From: CAVVTR01 sp963751245
GTDB taxonomy: Bacteria > Acidobacteriota > Thermoanaerobaculia > Thermoanaerobaculales > Thermoanaerobaculaceae
Length of the DNA: 64,000 bases
Assembly (NCBI GenBank): GCA_963751245.1
Contig: CAVVTR010000005.1
Coordinates: 62,001-126,000, forward strand
Reading direction: 5' to 3'
The notes beneath the pieces were generated by a model that worked only from the letters and a program-made list of their open reading frames with translations, was not told where the DNA came from and ran no database searches. This document shows positions 25,736 through 34,226 of the stretch, one piece after another. Each line of letters begins with the position of its first letter. The stretch's first letter is position 1. Position numbers and translations under genes: made by a program.

Positions 25736-27214
25736 TCAGCGCGCCGAGGGGACCGGGGAACTGGACGCGAGCAGCTCGGACAGCTTTCGCCGGTCGAGCT
25801 TGCCACGCTCGTTGGCGGGCAGCTCGGCCACGATGGCCAGGCGGCGGGGCACCTTGTGGGGCGCCAGGGCGCGGCGGCACACGGCGAGGATGTCCCTGCA
25901 GGTCAGGGTGCTGCCGCCGGCGAGGACCACGGCGGCGGCCACCACGTGGCCGCGGGCAGGGGCGTCGACGCCGAGCACCGCGGCCGCGCGCACCCCCGGG
26001 ATGCCCTCCAGGACGGCGCGAACCTCGGCGGGGTGCACCTTGCGGCCCGCGACGTTGATGACGTCGGCCACCCGGCCGGTGAGCACGAGGTCGCCGTCCT
26101 GCCGGACCACGCCCAGGTCACCGGTGAGGAACCGCCCCGGCCGGAGCACCCCTTCGCCGCTCTCGCCGGGCACCGTGCCCAGGGCCGCCGCCCGTGACAG
26201 GACCTCGATCCGGCCCGGCTGCCCGGCGGGGAGGGGAACGCCGTCCTCACCGACCACGCGGATCGCCACCCGGACCATGGGGGTGCCGACGGCGCCCTCC
26301 TCGTGGACCGGCCGGGCGCTGCGGTCGTAGGTGATCCCCCCGCACTCGGAGGACCCGTAGAAGACGTGGACCTTGTGGCCGGTGGCGGCGAAGAACGCGC
26401 CGGCGTCGGCGGGCGGCAGCGGGGCGCCGGCGGACAGGCACACCCTGAGGAGGGGCAGGGGCGGGATCCGCCCCAGTCCGGCCAGGGCCCGGACCATGGC
26501 CGGTACCGCCGGAAAGTGCTCGACGCGGGCCCGCTCCAGGGCGCCGGCCAGGACGGCGGGGAGTGCCGAGCCCGGGAGCACCAGCGGTGTCCCCGCGAGC
26601 AGCAGCGGCACCAGGCACGACCCGATGCCGTAGGAGTGCGTGAGGGGGATGGCGGCGAGGGTGACCGCTCCCGCCGGCACGCCCATGGTGCGCAGGATCT
26701 GGACCGTGTCCGCCGCCAGCTGCCGCGCGCTCACCGCCACCGCCCGGGGCACCCCGGTGGAGCCCGATGTCAGTTTGAGAACCGCTGTGCCCGGGGGCAG
26801 GGGCACGGGGGCGGCGTCCCGGCAGGCCAGTACCGCCCGGGAGAGGTCCCAGGGCCCGGCGTCGCCGGACACACGGTCCGGCGACGTCACCACCACGCGC
26901 GCCCCGACGGCGTCGGCGCACCGCGACAGCTCGTCGGTGGGGGCCGAGGCGTCCACCAGGGCCACCGTGAGGCCGGCCCGGCGCAGGGCGAGGAACGAGG
27001 CGACCAGCTCGACGGAGTTGGCGAGGGAAAGCACCGCGACCGTTCCCGGCGCCGCGGCGGCCGGCAGCCGGCTGGCCAGGACCGCCGCGTGGCCGCAGAG
27101 CTCCCGCCGCGACGCCAGTACGGCGCCGTCGGCGTCGAGGAGCGCCGGTGCGTCTCCCGCGCGGCGCGCGAGGGCGAGGAAGCGTCGGGTCAGGCCGCAG
27201 GGAACCTCAGTCAC
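25736..27214 (-). CDS. AMP-dependent acyl-CoA synthetase/ligase family protein
   Basis: Adenylates a carboxylic acid and probably passes it to CoA or a carrier thiol. 492 residues: P-loop motif LKLTSGSTGVPRAV (the usual PK is PR here), YGSSECGG as the A5 motif, LTGDLG and GRVADVINVAGRKVHPAEV, and the C-terminal A10 motif NERGKLDR with the catalytic Lys. The substrate is not predictable. GTG start overlaps the end of the cyclic-nucleotide-binding gene by 8 nt, so it sits inside one transcript reaching from the amidohydrolase gene towards the chemosensory genes. Confidence 0.85.
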   Translation of the reverse strand: MTEVPCGLTRRFLALARRAGDAPALLDADGAVLASRRELCGHAAVLASRLPAAAAPGTVAVLSLANSVELVASFLALRRAGLTVALVDASAPTDELSRCADAVGARVVVTSPDRVSGDAGPWDLSRAVLACRDAAPVPLPPGTAVLKLTSGSTGVPRAVAVSARQLAADTVQILRTMGVPAGAVTLAAIPLTHSYGIGSCLVPLLLAGTPLVLPGSALPAVLAGALERARVEHFPAVPAMVRALAGLGRIPPLPLLRVCLSAGAPLPPADAGAFFAATGHKVHVFYGSSECGGITYDRSARPVHEEGAVGTPMVRVAIRVVGEDGVPLPAGQPGRIEVLSRAAALGTVPGESGEGVLRPGRFLTGDLGVVRQDGDLVLTGRVADVINVAGRKVHPAEVRAVLEGIPGVRAAAVLGVDAPARGHVVAAAVVLAGGSTLTCRDILAVCRRALAPHKVPRRLAIVAELPANERGKLDRRKLSELLASSSPVPSAR

Positions 27215-28100
27215 CGCCGCCCCTCAGACGCGTGAGGATGGCCTCCACGGTGGCGTGGGCGCGGCGCTGGTAGAAGCGCTGGAGCACGTCGCCCACCTCC
27301 GGGTGGTCGGCGGCGATCCTGCCGAGAAGATCCCGCTGGATCTCGATCACCGAGACGGTGTCGCGGGCTGTGATCGTCGCCGTCCGGGGGCGGCCGGTGA
27401 GCACCGCCACCTCGCCGAAGAACTCGCCCGGGCCCAGCTCCGCCAGCACGATGCCCTCGCCGCGGGGGTCGCGGGTGTGCACCTCCACGTGGCCGTCCGC
27501 GATGAGGAACAGCGAGGTGCCGGGGTCGCCCTCGCGCACGATCACCGCGCCGGGGTCGAAGGCGCGGACGGACGTGACCGCCAGGAGCTTCTCGAGCGCG
27601 GCCTCGGGAAACTCGGCGAAGAAGCGGGATGCGGAGCGCTCCCGTGCCTCCTGGTCGCCCTCTCCGGGGGCGGGCTCCGTCGCGTCGCCGGACGGTTCGG
27701 CCTCGTCCGGCGGCGCGCTCGCCCGCTCGGGCTGCGTGGAGGCCCGGGAGAGGCGCTCCCGCTCGCTCCGCTCGGACTCCTGCTGCCTCGCGATGCGCCT
27801 CGCCAGCCGGGCGCTCACGTCGGTGCGTCCCGGGACGAGCCGGACGATCTTGTTGGTCACCGCGATTGCCCTGGCGTAAAAGCCCTGCCGGGTGTAATCC
27901 TCGGCCAGCCGCTCGTAGATCTCAACCGCGCCCTTGCGCTGCTCGGAGAGCACCAGGACCTCGGCCTTGCGGAGCAGCAGGCTGGTGCTGTCGGGGTGCG
28001 TCTCGAGCTCGGCGTCGATGACGGCGAGGGCGCGCTCGTAGTCGCGGCGCGCGAGCAGCTGATCGAGGGAGTCGATGCCGGTCTTCGAACGGAAGATCAT
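27207..28100 (-). CDS. TPR protein with C-terminal cyclic-nucleotide-binding domain
   Basis: 297 residues: two or three TPR-like helix pairs (about 8-95), a charged Ser/Glu/Pro-rich linker (about 105-155), and a CAP-type cyclic-nucleotide-binding domain (about 165-285) with FDPGAVIVREGDPG, GPGEFFGEVAVLTGRPRTATI; the phosphate-binding cassette GE...R(T)A is intact, so cAMP, cGMP or cyclic di-GMP binding is plausible. No DNA-binding domain or output enzyme follows. ATG overlaps the amidohydrolase stop (ATGA). It probably acts as a protein-interaction adaptor controlled by a nucleotide, possibly linked to the neighbouring Wsp-like genes. Confidence 0.85.
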   Translation of the reverse strand: MIFRSKTGIDSLDQLLARRDYERALAVIDAELETHPDSTSLLLRKAEVLVLSEQRKGAVEIYERLAEDYTRQGFYARAIAVTNKIVRLVPGRTDVSARLARRIARQQESERSERERLSRASTQPERASAPPDEAEPSGDATEPAPGEGDQEARERSASRFFAEFPEAALEKLLAVTSVRAFDPGAVIVREGDPGTSLFLIADGHVEVHTRDPRGEGIVLAELGPGEFFGEVAVLTGRPRTATITARDTVSVIEIQRDLLGRIAADHPEVGDVLQRFYQRRAHATVEAILTRLRGGGD

Positions 28101-29434
28101 GTCCACCCCAGGCGTTGCGCGATGGCGGCCGAGGCCTTGCGGGCGTCCCGCCGGATCGCCGCACCGTCGGCCCCGGCGAGCTCGTGGCCGACGACCAGGG
28201 GCACACCGTCCACGAGCACGTGGCGCACCCCCTCCGGCCCGCCTCCGTGGACCACCGCCGCCGCCGGATCTCCGAGCGGCTCCATGGCCCATGCCCGGCC
28301 GTCCAGCACGACGATGTCCGCCGGCGCTCCGGGCACGATCCGGCCGGCGGGCTCCGGGAGGCCCAGGGCGCGGGCGCCGCGCCAGGTGGCGAGCTCCAGC
28401 ACCTCCCACGGGTCCACGGCGCCGGCGCCGTGCTCGAGGTTGTGCAGGGTTCCGGCCAGCGCCATCTCGTGGAAGATGGACAGCCGGTTGTTGCAGGGCG
28501 GGCCGTCGGCCCCGAGGCCGACGCGGACCCCGGCCCCGAGCAGCCGCGGCAGATCGGCGATGCCCGAGGCCAGCTTCAGGTTGGCGCCGGGGCAGTGCGC
28601 GACGGTGGTGCCGGCGGAGGCCATCAGGGCGACCTCCTCGTCGTCCACGTGGACGCAGTGGGCGAGCACCGTGTCGGGTCCCGAGATCCCGTGCTCGGCC
28701 AGGGCCGCCACGTTGCCGAGCCCGGTCAGCTCGCGGACCAGCGCGGTCTCGTGGCGGTTCTCGCCGGCGTGGGTGTGCAGCAGCCAGCCGTGGCGGCGCG
28801 CCAGGTCGGCGGCGCCGGCGAGGAGCCGGGGCGTGCAGGAGAGGATGAAGCGGGGCGCGACCGCGTAGCGCAGCCGGCCGCCGGCGGTGCCGTGCCAGCG
28901 CTCGCCGAGCTCCTCGGCGGAGCGGAGGGCGGTCTCGGTGTCCTCGACGAGCTCGGAGGGAGCCCCGTCCCCCCCGTCCATGAGGCACTTGCCCGAGGTC
29001 AGCCGGATGCCGAGCTCCTGCGCCGCCGTGAAGACGCCGTCGTGGTGGCGCGTCGAGCCCATGTCCAGCGCGGTGGTCGTGCCCCCTGCGAGCAGCTCGG
29101 CGACGCCCAGGCGGGCCGCGGCCGCGGTCTCCGCGGCGGTCAGGGCCGCCTCGTAGGGCCACACCCGTTCCTTGAGCCAGGCCAGCAGCTGGAGCCCCTC
29201 GGCCCGGTGCCGGGCCAGGCTCTGCACCACGTGGACGTGGGTCTGGACGAACCCCGGCAGCACCAGAGCGCCGTCGGCGTCCAGGGTCGCGGTTCCGGGC
29301 GGCGGGACGAGACCGTCCCCCACCGCGGCGACGGTACCGTCGTCGACCAGGACGTCGGCACGCGCCCACGCGCCGCGCTCGGCCATGGGAACCACGATGC
29401 CGCCACGAATCAGGATCGAGCTCGCCCCCGCCAT
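28097..29434 (-). CDS. Metal-dependent amidohydrolase, MtaD/SsnA/TrzN-type deaminase family
   Basis: 445 residues, urease-superfamily TIM barrel. Metal ligands visible: HVHVVQ after GALVLPGF, HTHAGENRHE, HCVHVDDEE, and the Asp in GLGADGPPCNN. Relatives deaminate S-adenosylhomocysteine, methylthioadenosine, guanine or chlorotriazines; the Asp-Gly-Pro-Pro-Cys-Asn-Asn form fits the 8-oxoguanine/MTA-deaminase-like branch, so the substrate stays open. The ATG at 29434 lies 7 nt after a -10 box. First gene of a long minus-strand series. Confidence 0.85.
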   Translation of the reverse strand: MAGASSILIRGGIVVPMAERGAWARADVLVDDGTVAAVGDGLVPPPGTATLDADGALVLPGFVQTHVHVVQSLARHRAEGLQLLAWLKERVWPYEAALTAAETAAAARLGVAELLAGGTTTALDMGSTRHHDGVFTAAQELGIRLTSGKCLMDGGDGAPSELVEDTETALRSAEELGERWHGTAGGRLRYAVAPRFILSCTPRLLAGAADLARRHGWLLHTHAGENRHETALVRELTGLGNVAALAEHGISGPDTVLAHCVHVDDEEVALMASAGTTVAHCPGANLKLASGIADLPRLLGAGVRVGLGADGPPCNNRLSIFHEMALAGTLHNLEHGAGAVDPWEVLELATWRGARALGLPEPAGRIVPGAPADIVVLDGRAWAMEPLGDPAAAVVHGGGPEGVRHVLVDGVPLVVGHELAGADGAAIRRDARKASAAIAQRLGWT

Positions 29435-29441
29435 CGGGCCG

Positions 29442-29470
29442 ATTCTCGGCAGCAGCAGCCCTTGTGTCAA
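29442..29470 (-). promoter_or_regulatory. Amidohydrolase promoter, leaderless
   Basis: Minus strand: consensus TTGACA (complement of 29465-29470), exact 17-nt spacer, GAGAAT (complement of 29442-29447), then 7 nt to the ATG at 29434. A full -35 at the correct spacing makes this one of the strongest leaderless cases in the window. Confidence 0.65.
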
Positions 29471-29511
29471 CCGCGAGGCTGGAAAGGACGGTCTCGACGC
29501 GGTTTCCCGTC

Positions 29512-29517
29512 TATACT
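29512..29517 (+). promoter_or_regulatory. Putative leaderless -10 box for the histidine kinase
   Basis: TATACT followed by 6 nt (GAGGCG) and the ATG at 29524. It is divergent from the amidohydrolase promoter in the same 90-bp interval. Confidence 0.6.
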
Positions 29518-29523
29518 GAGGCG

Positions 29524-30963
29524 ATGCGAACCGGTTTCAAGCTCGGTCTGCGCCACCTCGTCATCTTCGTGGTCGTGGCCATCGTCCTCAACGCCCAGTT
29601 CACCTGGTGGATCATGTACTCGCTGCGGCAGAACCGGGAGCGCCTCGACGTCGAGCGCGACCTCATCGTCACCCGGGCGAGGAGCGCGGCGCTGGAGGTG
29701 TCGCTGCGCGTCGAGCAGGCGGCGCAGGAGCTCATGGGCCGCGTGCACCAGCAGGGCGCGCCCCCGTCCTCCGAGGTGTTCTCGCGCATCCGCGTGGTCG
29801 AGGCGGAGACCTCGCTCCCGCCAGGGGCCCTGGCGCGGTCGCCCCGCGCCGGCACGGCCGCCGCCGGCGGTGAGCCCGGGGCCGGAAAGAACGGGGGCGG
29901 CTGGATCCACGGGGAGTCCGGCAGCCTCACCCTGGTGTGGCCTGTGGGAGGCGGTCGGGTGGCCATGGCGTCCCTGGACTCCGGCGCCCCCCGCCGGTGG
30001 CTCCGTTCCATCGATCCGGCCATGGTTCTCGTCGAGTCGGCCAAGGCCGGCGCGGAGCCGCCGCCGGTCGCCCTCAGCGCGCCGTTCGAAGGGCTCTCCG
30101 TCCTCCCCGACGCCGCCCGCTGGAACCAGGTGCTGGTGGACTACCAGCGGCGGGTCGTGGTGGTCGTCGTGGAGGGCGTGGTCTTCTTCGCCGTCATGGT
30201 GGTGACCGTCATGATCCTGTGGATGGTGATGCGGCGGGAGGGCGCCCGCGAGCGCCAGTCCCAGAACTTCATCTCCGCGGTCACCCACGAGCTCAAGACG
30301 CCCATCGCCGGGATCCGCGTGGCCCTGGAGACGGTGCTCGGGGGGAGGGTGGACGCGGAGGGGTCCGAGCACTTCCTGCACAACGCCCTGCTCGACGCCG
30401 AGAGGCTCTCCGAGCTGGTCGAGAAGGTCCTCGACGTCACCCGCTTCGCCGGCAAGGCGAGGCGTCTCCCCATCACCCTGGGGGACCTGTCGGAGCTGGT
30501 GGAGGAGGAGGTGGATGCAGCCTCCCGGCGAGCCCGGGCCCGTGGCGTCGAGCTCGGAGCGGACATCACCCCGGGGATCCAGGCTCCGTTCGACCCCGAG
30601 GCCTTTGCCATCGTCGTCTCGAACCTCCTCGAGAACGCTCTCAAGTACGCCCAGGGGGAGCCCCCGCGCGTGTGGGTCACCCTGCGACTGGAGGGCGGGG
30701 AGGGCGTGCTCGTGGTCCGCGACAACGGCGTCGGTATCGACGCCAAGGACATCGGGTCGATCTTCCAGCCGTTCTTCCGGTCCAGCGACGAGGTCACCCG
30801 GCGGACCCCGGGTACGGGCATCGGGCTCTACGTGGCACACGAGATCGTGACGGCCCACGGCGGGCGTCTCGCGGTGGCAAGCGAGGGGCGCGGGAAGGGT
30901 ACGACCTTCACATTGGTTTTACCCGGAGCGGGAGAGCTCCCGGAAGAAGAGTTTTCCGGGTAG
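29524..30963 (+). CDS. Membrane sensor histidine kinase
   Basis: 479 residues. Membrane helices at about 10-31 and 210-236 enclose a periplasmic sensor of roughly 180 residues; there is no HAMP signature. The HisKA H-box is NFISAVTHELKTPIAG with His255, then N-box NLLENALKYA, DNGVGID and GTGIGLYVAHEI of the ATPase domain. It phosphorylates the OmpR-type regulator that starts 27 nt downstream. Signal unknown. The ATG at 29524 is preferred to an open frame starting at 29464 because it has a -10 box at leaderless distance and begins just before the first membrane helix. Confidence 0.92.
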   Translation: MRTGFKLGLRHLVIFVVVAIVLNAQFTWWIMYSLRQNRERLDVERDLIVTRARSAALEVSLRVEQAAQELMGRVHQQGAPPSSEVFSRIRVVEAETSLPPGALARSPRAGTAAAGGEPGAGKNGGGWIHGESGSLTLVWPVGGGRVAMASLDSGAPRRWLRSIDPAMVLVESAKAGAEPPPVALSAPFEGLSVLPDAARWNQVLVDYQRRVVVVVVEGVVFFAVMVVTVMILWMVMRREGARERQSQNFISAVTHELKTPIAGIRVALETVLGGRVDAEGSEHFLHNALLDAERLSELVEKVLDVTRFAGKARRLPITLGDLSELVEEEVDAASRRARARGVELGADITPGIQAPFDPEAFAIVVSNLLENALKYAQGEPPRVWVTLRLEGGEGVLVVRDNGVGIDAKDIGSIFQPFFRSSDEVTRRTPGTGIGLYVAHEIVTAHGGRLAVASEGRGKGTTFTLVLPGAGELPEEEFSG

Positions 30964-30990
30964 GATGACCGTAACGAAACGGAGAGCACG

Positions 30991-31701
30991 ATGATGAGCC
31001 GGATACTGGTGGTGGAAGACGAGAAGCATCTCGCCGAGGCGGTTGCGCACAATCTGATGTTCGAAGGGTACGACGCCCAGGTGGTGGGCGACGGCGAGGC
31101 CGCTCTGGAGCGGCTGTCGGCCGAGGACTACGATCTCGTGGTCCTCGACATCATGTTGCCGGGGATCTCCGGATTCGAGGTGTGCGACCGGCTCCGCGAG
31201 TCGGGCAACCGCGTGCCGGTGCTGTTCCTCACCGCCCGCAACACCGACGCCGACCGGCTGGCCGGCCTCCGTCACGGCGGTGACGACTACCTGACCAAGC
31301 CGTTCCTGCTCGAGGAGCTGGTGCTGCGCATCAAGGGCATCCTGCGCCGGCAGGAGTGGTACCAGACCCCCGCCGCGGAGCGCGGCATCTTCCATTTCGG
31401 TGACAACGAGGTGAACTTCCGGACGTTCCGGGCCAAGGGTCCCTCGGGCGAGGTTCAGCTCACCGAGAAGGAGTGCATGCTGATGAAGCTCCTGGTGGAG
31501 CGTCAGGGGCAGGTGGTGTCCCGAGACCTCATCCTGGAGAGGGTGTGGGGCTACAAGTACGGCTCCTCGTCGCGGACCATCGACAACTTCATCGTCCGCC
31601 TGCGGCGGTACTTCGAGCCCGATCCGCGGCACCCCCGCTTCATCCACTCGGTGCGTGGCGTCGGCTACCGCTTCACGCCCGAGGGCGAGCCCCACGAGTG
31701 A
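30991..31701 (+). CDS. OmpR/PhoB-family response regulator
   Basis: 236 residues: REC domain with acceptor Asp53 (LVVLDIMLPGISG), switch residues in FLTARN and conserved Lys in DYLTKPF, then a winged-helix DNA-binding domain (LTEKECMLMKLLVERQGQVVSRDLILERVWG, SSRTIDNFIVRLRRYFE, VRGVGYRF). Paired with the sensor kinase immediately upstream. Two consecutive ATG codons start it, with GGAGAG eight bases upstream. Target genes unknown. Confidence 0.94.
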   Translation: MMSRILVVEDEKHLAEAVAHNLMFEGYDAQVVGDGEAALERLSAEDYDLVVLDIMLPGISGFEVCDRLRESGNRVPVLFLTARNTDADRLAGLRHGGDDYLTKPFLLEELVLRIKGILRRQEWYQTPAAERGIFHFGDNEVNFRTFRAKGPSGEVQLTEKECMLMKLLVERQGQVVSRDLILERVWGYKYGSSSRTIDNFIVRLRRYFEPDPRHPRFIHSVRGVGYRFTPEGEPHE

Positions 31702-31704
31702 CCG

Positions 31705-31726
31705 CGGCGGCCTCGTCACGCCGCCG
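31705..31726 (+). terminator. Possible terminator after the two-component pair
   Basis: 7-bp stem CGGCGGC/GCCGCCG with an 8-nt loop directly after the response-regulator stop and before the recA promoter. No T-run; weak evidence. Confidence 0.35.
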
Positions 31727-31738
31727 CCACGCCTCTGC

Positions 31739-31767
31739 TTGACGCGACCCCCCGCGGGGCCTAGGAT
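31739..31767 (+). promoter_or_regulatory. recA promoter
   Basis: TTGACG, exact 17-nt spacer, TAGGAT, then a T-rich start region; predicted leader about 55 nt. No recognisable LexA operator overlaps it. Confidence 0.7.
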
Positions 31768-31826
31768 TTTTCTGTGGCCCGTCGGCCAGTCCGCCCACGC
31801 CGGATCCCCCAGGGAAGGAGTCTGTA

Positions 31827-32855
31827 ATGGCTGAGATCAGTCAGGAGAAGCTGAAGGCCCTCGAGTCTGCCATGACGCACATCGAGCGTCAGTTCGGCAA
31901 GGGGGCCATCATGCGCCTGGGCCAGCACGAGGCGGTGGCGGTGAACGTCATTCCCACCGGCTCCATCGGCCTGGACGTGGCGTTGGGGGTGGGCGGCATC
32001 CCCCGGGGACGGGTGGTCGAGATCTTCGGACCCGAGTCGTCGGGCAAGACGACTCTGGCGCTGCACGTCATCGCCGAGGCGCAGAAGCGGGGCGGCCTCG
32101 CGGCGTTCGTGGACGCGGAGCACGCGTTGGACCCGGAGTACTGCCGGAACCTGGGGGTGGACATCGACAACCTCCTGGTGGCCCAGCCCGACAACGGCGA
32201 GCAGGCGCTGGAGATCGCCGAGACGCTGATCCGCTCCGGCTCCGTGGACGTCATCGTCGTGGACTCCGTGGCCGCCCTGGTGCCCCGCGCCGAGCTCGAG
32301 GGCGAGATGGGCGACGCCTCCGTCGGGCTGCAGGCGCGGCTGATGTCCCAGGCGCTGCGCAAGCTCACCGCCATCGTGTCGCGCTCCAAGACCTCCGTGA
32401 TCTTCATCAACCAGATCCGCGAGAAGATCGGCGTCATGTTCGGCAACCCCGAGACCACCACTGGCGGGCGCGCGCTGAAGTTCTACTCCACGGTGCGGCT
32501 GGACATCCGGCGCATCGGTGCCATCAAGTCGGGCGACGAGATGGTCGGCAACCGCACCAAGGTCAAGGTGGTGAAGAACAAGGTCGCCGCGCCGTTCCGG
32601 ATCGTGGAGTTCGACATCCTCTACGGCGAGGGCATCTCCAAGGCGGGGGAGATCCTCGACCTCGGCGTCGAGCACCGGATCGTCGCCAAGTCGGGCACCT
32701 GGCTGTCCTTCGGCGAGACCCGGCTGGGTCAGGGGCGCGAGAACGCCCGCAGTTTCCTCAAGGAGCACCCGGAGGTCATGGGCGAGATCGAGGCCAGGCT
32801 GCGCTCCATCAAGCCCGAGCTCATGGGGCACGCCAAGGGAGGGGACGACGCCTGA
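31827..32855 (+). CDS. recA: Recombinase RecA
   Basis: DNA-dependent ATPase for homologous recombination and SOS induction. 342 residues: Walker A GPESSGKTT (68-76), Walker B VIVVDSVAAL, loop L1 region with EGEMGD, L2 with GNPETTTGGRALKFY, and NQIREKIGVMFG. The ATG follows AGGGAAGGAG. The stop shares a base with the next start (TGATG), so the oxidoreductase gene is coupled to it. No recX or lexA lies beside it. Confidence 0.98.
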   Translation: MAEISQEKLKALESAMTHIERQFGKGAIMRLGQHEAVAVNVIPTGSIGLDVALGVGGIPRGRVVEIFGPESSGKTTLALHVIAEAQKRGGLAAFVDAEHALDPEYCRNLGVDIDNLLVAQPDNGEQALEIAETLIRSGSVDVIVVDSVAALVPRAELEGEMGDASVGLQARLMSQALRKLTAIVSRSKTSVIFINQIREKIGVMFGNPETTTGGRALKFYSTVRLDIRRIGAIKSGDEMVGNRTKVKVVKNKVAAPFRIVEFDILYGEGISKAGEILDLGVEHRIVAKSGTWLSFGETRLGQGRENARSFLKEHPEVMGEIEARLRSIKPELMGHAKGGDDA

Positions 32856-33856
32856 TGCGGGCGTGGGCGGCGCCGCGTTACGGCCCGCCGGACGTCCTCG
32901 AGCTGCGCGAGCTTCCCGACCCCGTGCCGGCGGCGGGAGAGGTGCTGGTACGGGTCCGTGCCATCGGCCTCAACTTCGCCGACTGCATGGCGCGCCAGGG
33001 GGTCTATCCCAACGTCCCGCGCCCCCCGGTGGTCTGCGGCATGGAGGTGGCAGGGGTCGTTGCGGCGCTGGGTGAGGGGAGCGGAGGGCCGGCGCCCGGG
33101 ACCCGCGTGGCGGCGGTGCCCATCTTCGGCGGCCACGCCGAGCTCGTCCGCGTTCCGGCCACCCACGTGCGTCCGCTGCCGGACGGCGTCTCCTTCACCG
33201 AGGGCGCCGCGCTCGCCGTCACCGGCCTCACCGCCGACCACGCCCTGAACACCGTGGGACGCGTGCGTCCGGGCGAGCGCGTGCTCGTCACCGCGGCGGC
33301 GGGAGGCGTGGGCACGATGGCCGTGCAGCTCGCCCGCGCCGCCGGCGCCGAGGTGCTGGCCGTGGCCTCGACGCCGGACAAGAGGCGGCTGGCCGCGGAG
33401 CTGGGCGCGGCCGGGACCTTCGGCTACGAGGACGTGCCCGGCGCCGTCGCCGCCGGTGTGGACGTAGTGCTCGACTCCGTGGGCGGGCGCCTCTTCCGCC
33501 CTGCCTGGCGGGCGCTGCGGCCCGACGGCCGCTACGTGCTGTTCGGGTTGGCGGCGGCGGTGGGCGCGCGGCGGATCCGCTGGGCGGCGGCGGCGTGGGC
33601 GCTCGCGAGGATGGGCGTCGTGGTGCCGTCGCTGCTGGTGTCGCCGTGCCGCACCCTGGCGGGCTTCAACCTCTCCCTGGTGCCGCACCTGGCCGGCGAG
33701 CTGCAGGCCCGTTTCGCCCGTCTCGAGGCCGCCCTCGCCGCGGGGCGGCTGCGTCCTGTCGTAGGCGCCGTGCTCCCCTTCGACGCGCTGCCCGAGGCCC
33801 ACGCCCTGCTCCAGGGCCGCCGCTCCACCGGCAAGGTCGTCGTCGAGGTGCCCTGA
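32855..33856 (+). CDS. Zinc-free quinone/NADPH oxidoreductase of the medium-chain dehydrogenase family
   Basis: 333 residues: GroES-like N-terminal domain (GPPDVLELRELPDPVPAAGEVLVRV; NFADCMARQGVYP) and a Rossmann domain with VTAAAGGVGTMAVQLARAAGAEV. The catalytic-zinc Cys/His ligands of alcohol dehydrogenases are absent, so it belongs with quinone oxidoreductase/synaptic VAT-1-like proteins that reduce quinones or enones with NADPH. Start overlaps the recA stop (TGATG). Substrate unknown. Confidence 0.9.
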   Translation: MRAWAAPRYGPPDVLELRELPDPVPAAGEVLVRVRAIGLNFADCMARQGVYPNVPRPPVVCGMEVAGVVAALGEGSGGPAPGTRVAAVPIFGGHAELVRVPATHVRPLPDGVSFTEGAALAVTGLTADHALNTVGRVRPGERVLVTAAAGGVGTMAVQLARAAGAEVLAVASTPDKRRLAAELGAAGTFGYEDVPGAVAAGVDVVLDSVGGRLFRPAWRALRPDGRYVLFGLAAAVGARRIRWAAAAWALARMGVVVPSLLVSPCRTLAGFNLSLVPHLAGELQARFARLEAALAAGRLRPVVGAVLPFDALPEAHALLQGRRSTGKVVVEVP

Positions 33857-33887
33857 TGGCGGAGGACGGTGTGCGGAGGAGACATTC

Positions 33888-34211
33888 ATGGCGTGGCTGA
33901 CCCTGGTGCTGGCCGGGTTGTGCGAGGTGGGCTGGGCCGTGGGCCTGAAGTACACCGCGGGGTTCACGCGTCTGTGGCCGACGGTGTGGACGGCGGCCAC
34001 GATGGTGGCCAGCGTGGTCCTGCTCGGTCAGGCGGTGAAGACGCTTCCCATCGGGACGGCGTACGCCGTCTGGACCGGGATCGGCGCCGTGGGCACGGCG
34101 GTGCTCGGCATCGTCCTGCTGGGGGACTCCCGCGCGTGGCCGCGCCTCGCCTGCATCGTCCTCATCGTCGCGGGAATCGTCGGGCTCAAGCTGTTCAGCG
34201 GCGCCCGCTGA
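33888..34211 (+). CDS. gdx: SMR-family exporter, SugE/Gdx type (guanidinium exporter)
   Basis: 107 residues, four membrane helices, dual-topology SMR fold. The essential Glu lies in helix 1 (GLCEVGWAVGLKYT), and GTAYAVWTGIGAVGTAVLGI is the helix 3 signature; the W-A-V-G-L-K string in helix 1 is typical of SugE/Gdx rather than EmrE. Characterised Gdx proteins exchange guanidinium for protons. No guanidine riboswitch fits in the 31-nt gap upstream, so regulation would differ from the classical case. Confidence 0.88.
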   Translation: MAWLTLVLAGLCEVGWAVGLKYTAGFTRLWPTVWTAATMVASVVLLGQAVKTLPIGTAYAVWTGIGAVGTAVLGIVLLGDSRAWPRLACIVLIVAGIVGLKLFSGAR

Positions 34212-34213
34212 GG

Positions 34214-34219
34214 TAAACT
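34214..34219 (+). promoter_or_regulatory. Putative leaderless -10 box for the NtrC-type regulator
   Basis: TAAACT, then 7 nt, then the GTG at 34227. It begins immediately after the gdx stop codon. No Shine-Dalgarno before the GTG. Confidence 0.55.
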
Positions 34220-34226
34220 CACCACC

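Noticed and set aside
33857..33887. Possible guanidine riboswitch before the gdx-like exporter
   Set aside because: Only 31 nt separate it from the upstream gene, too short for any guanidine riboswitch class.
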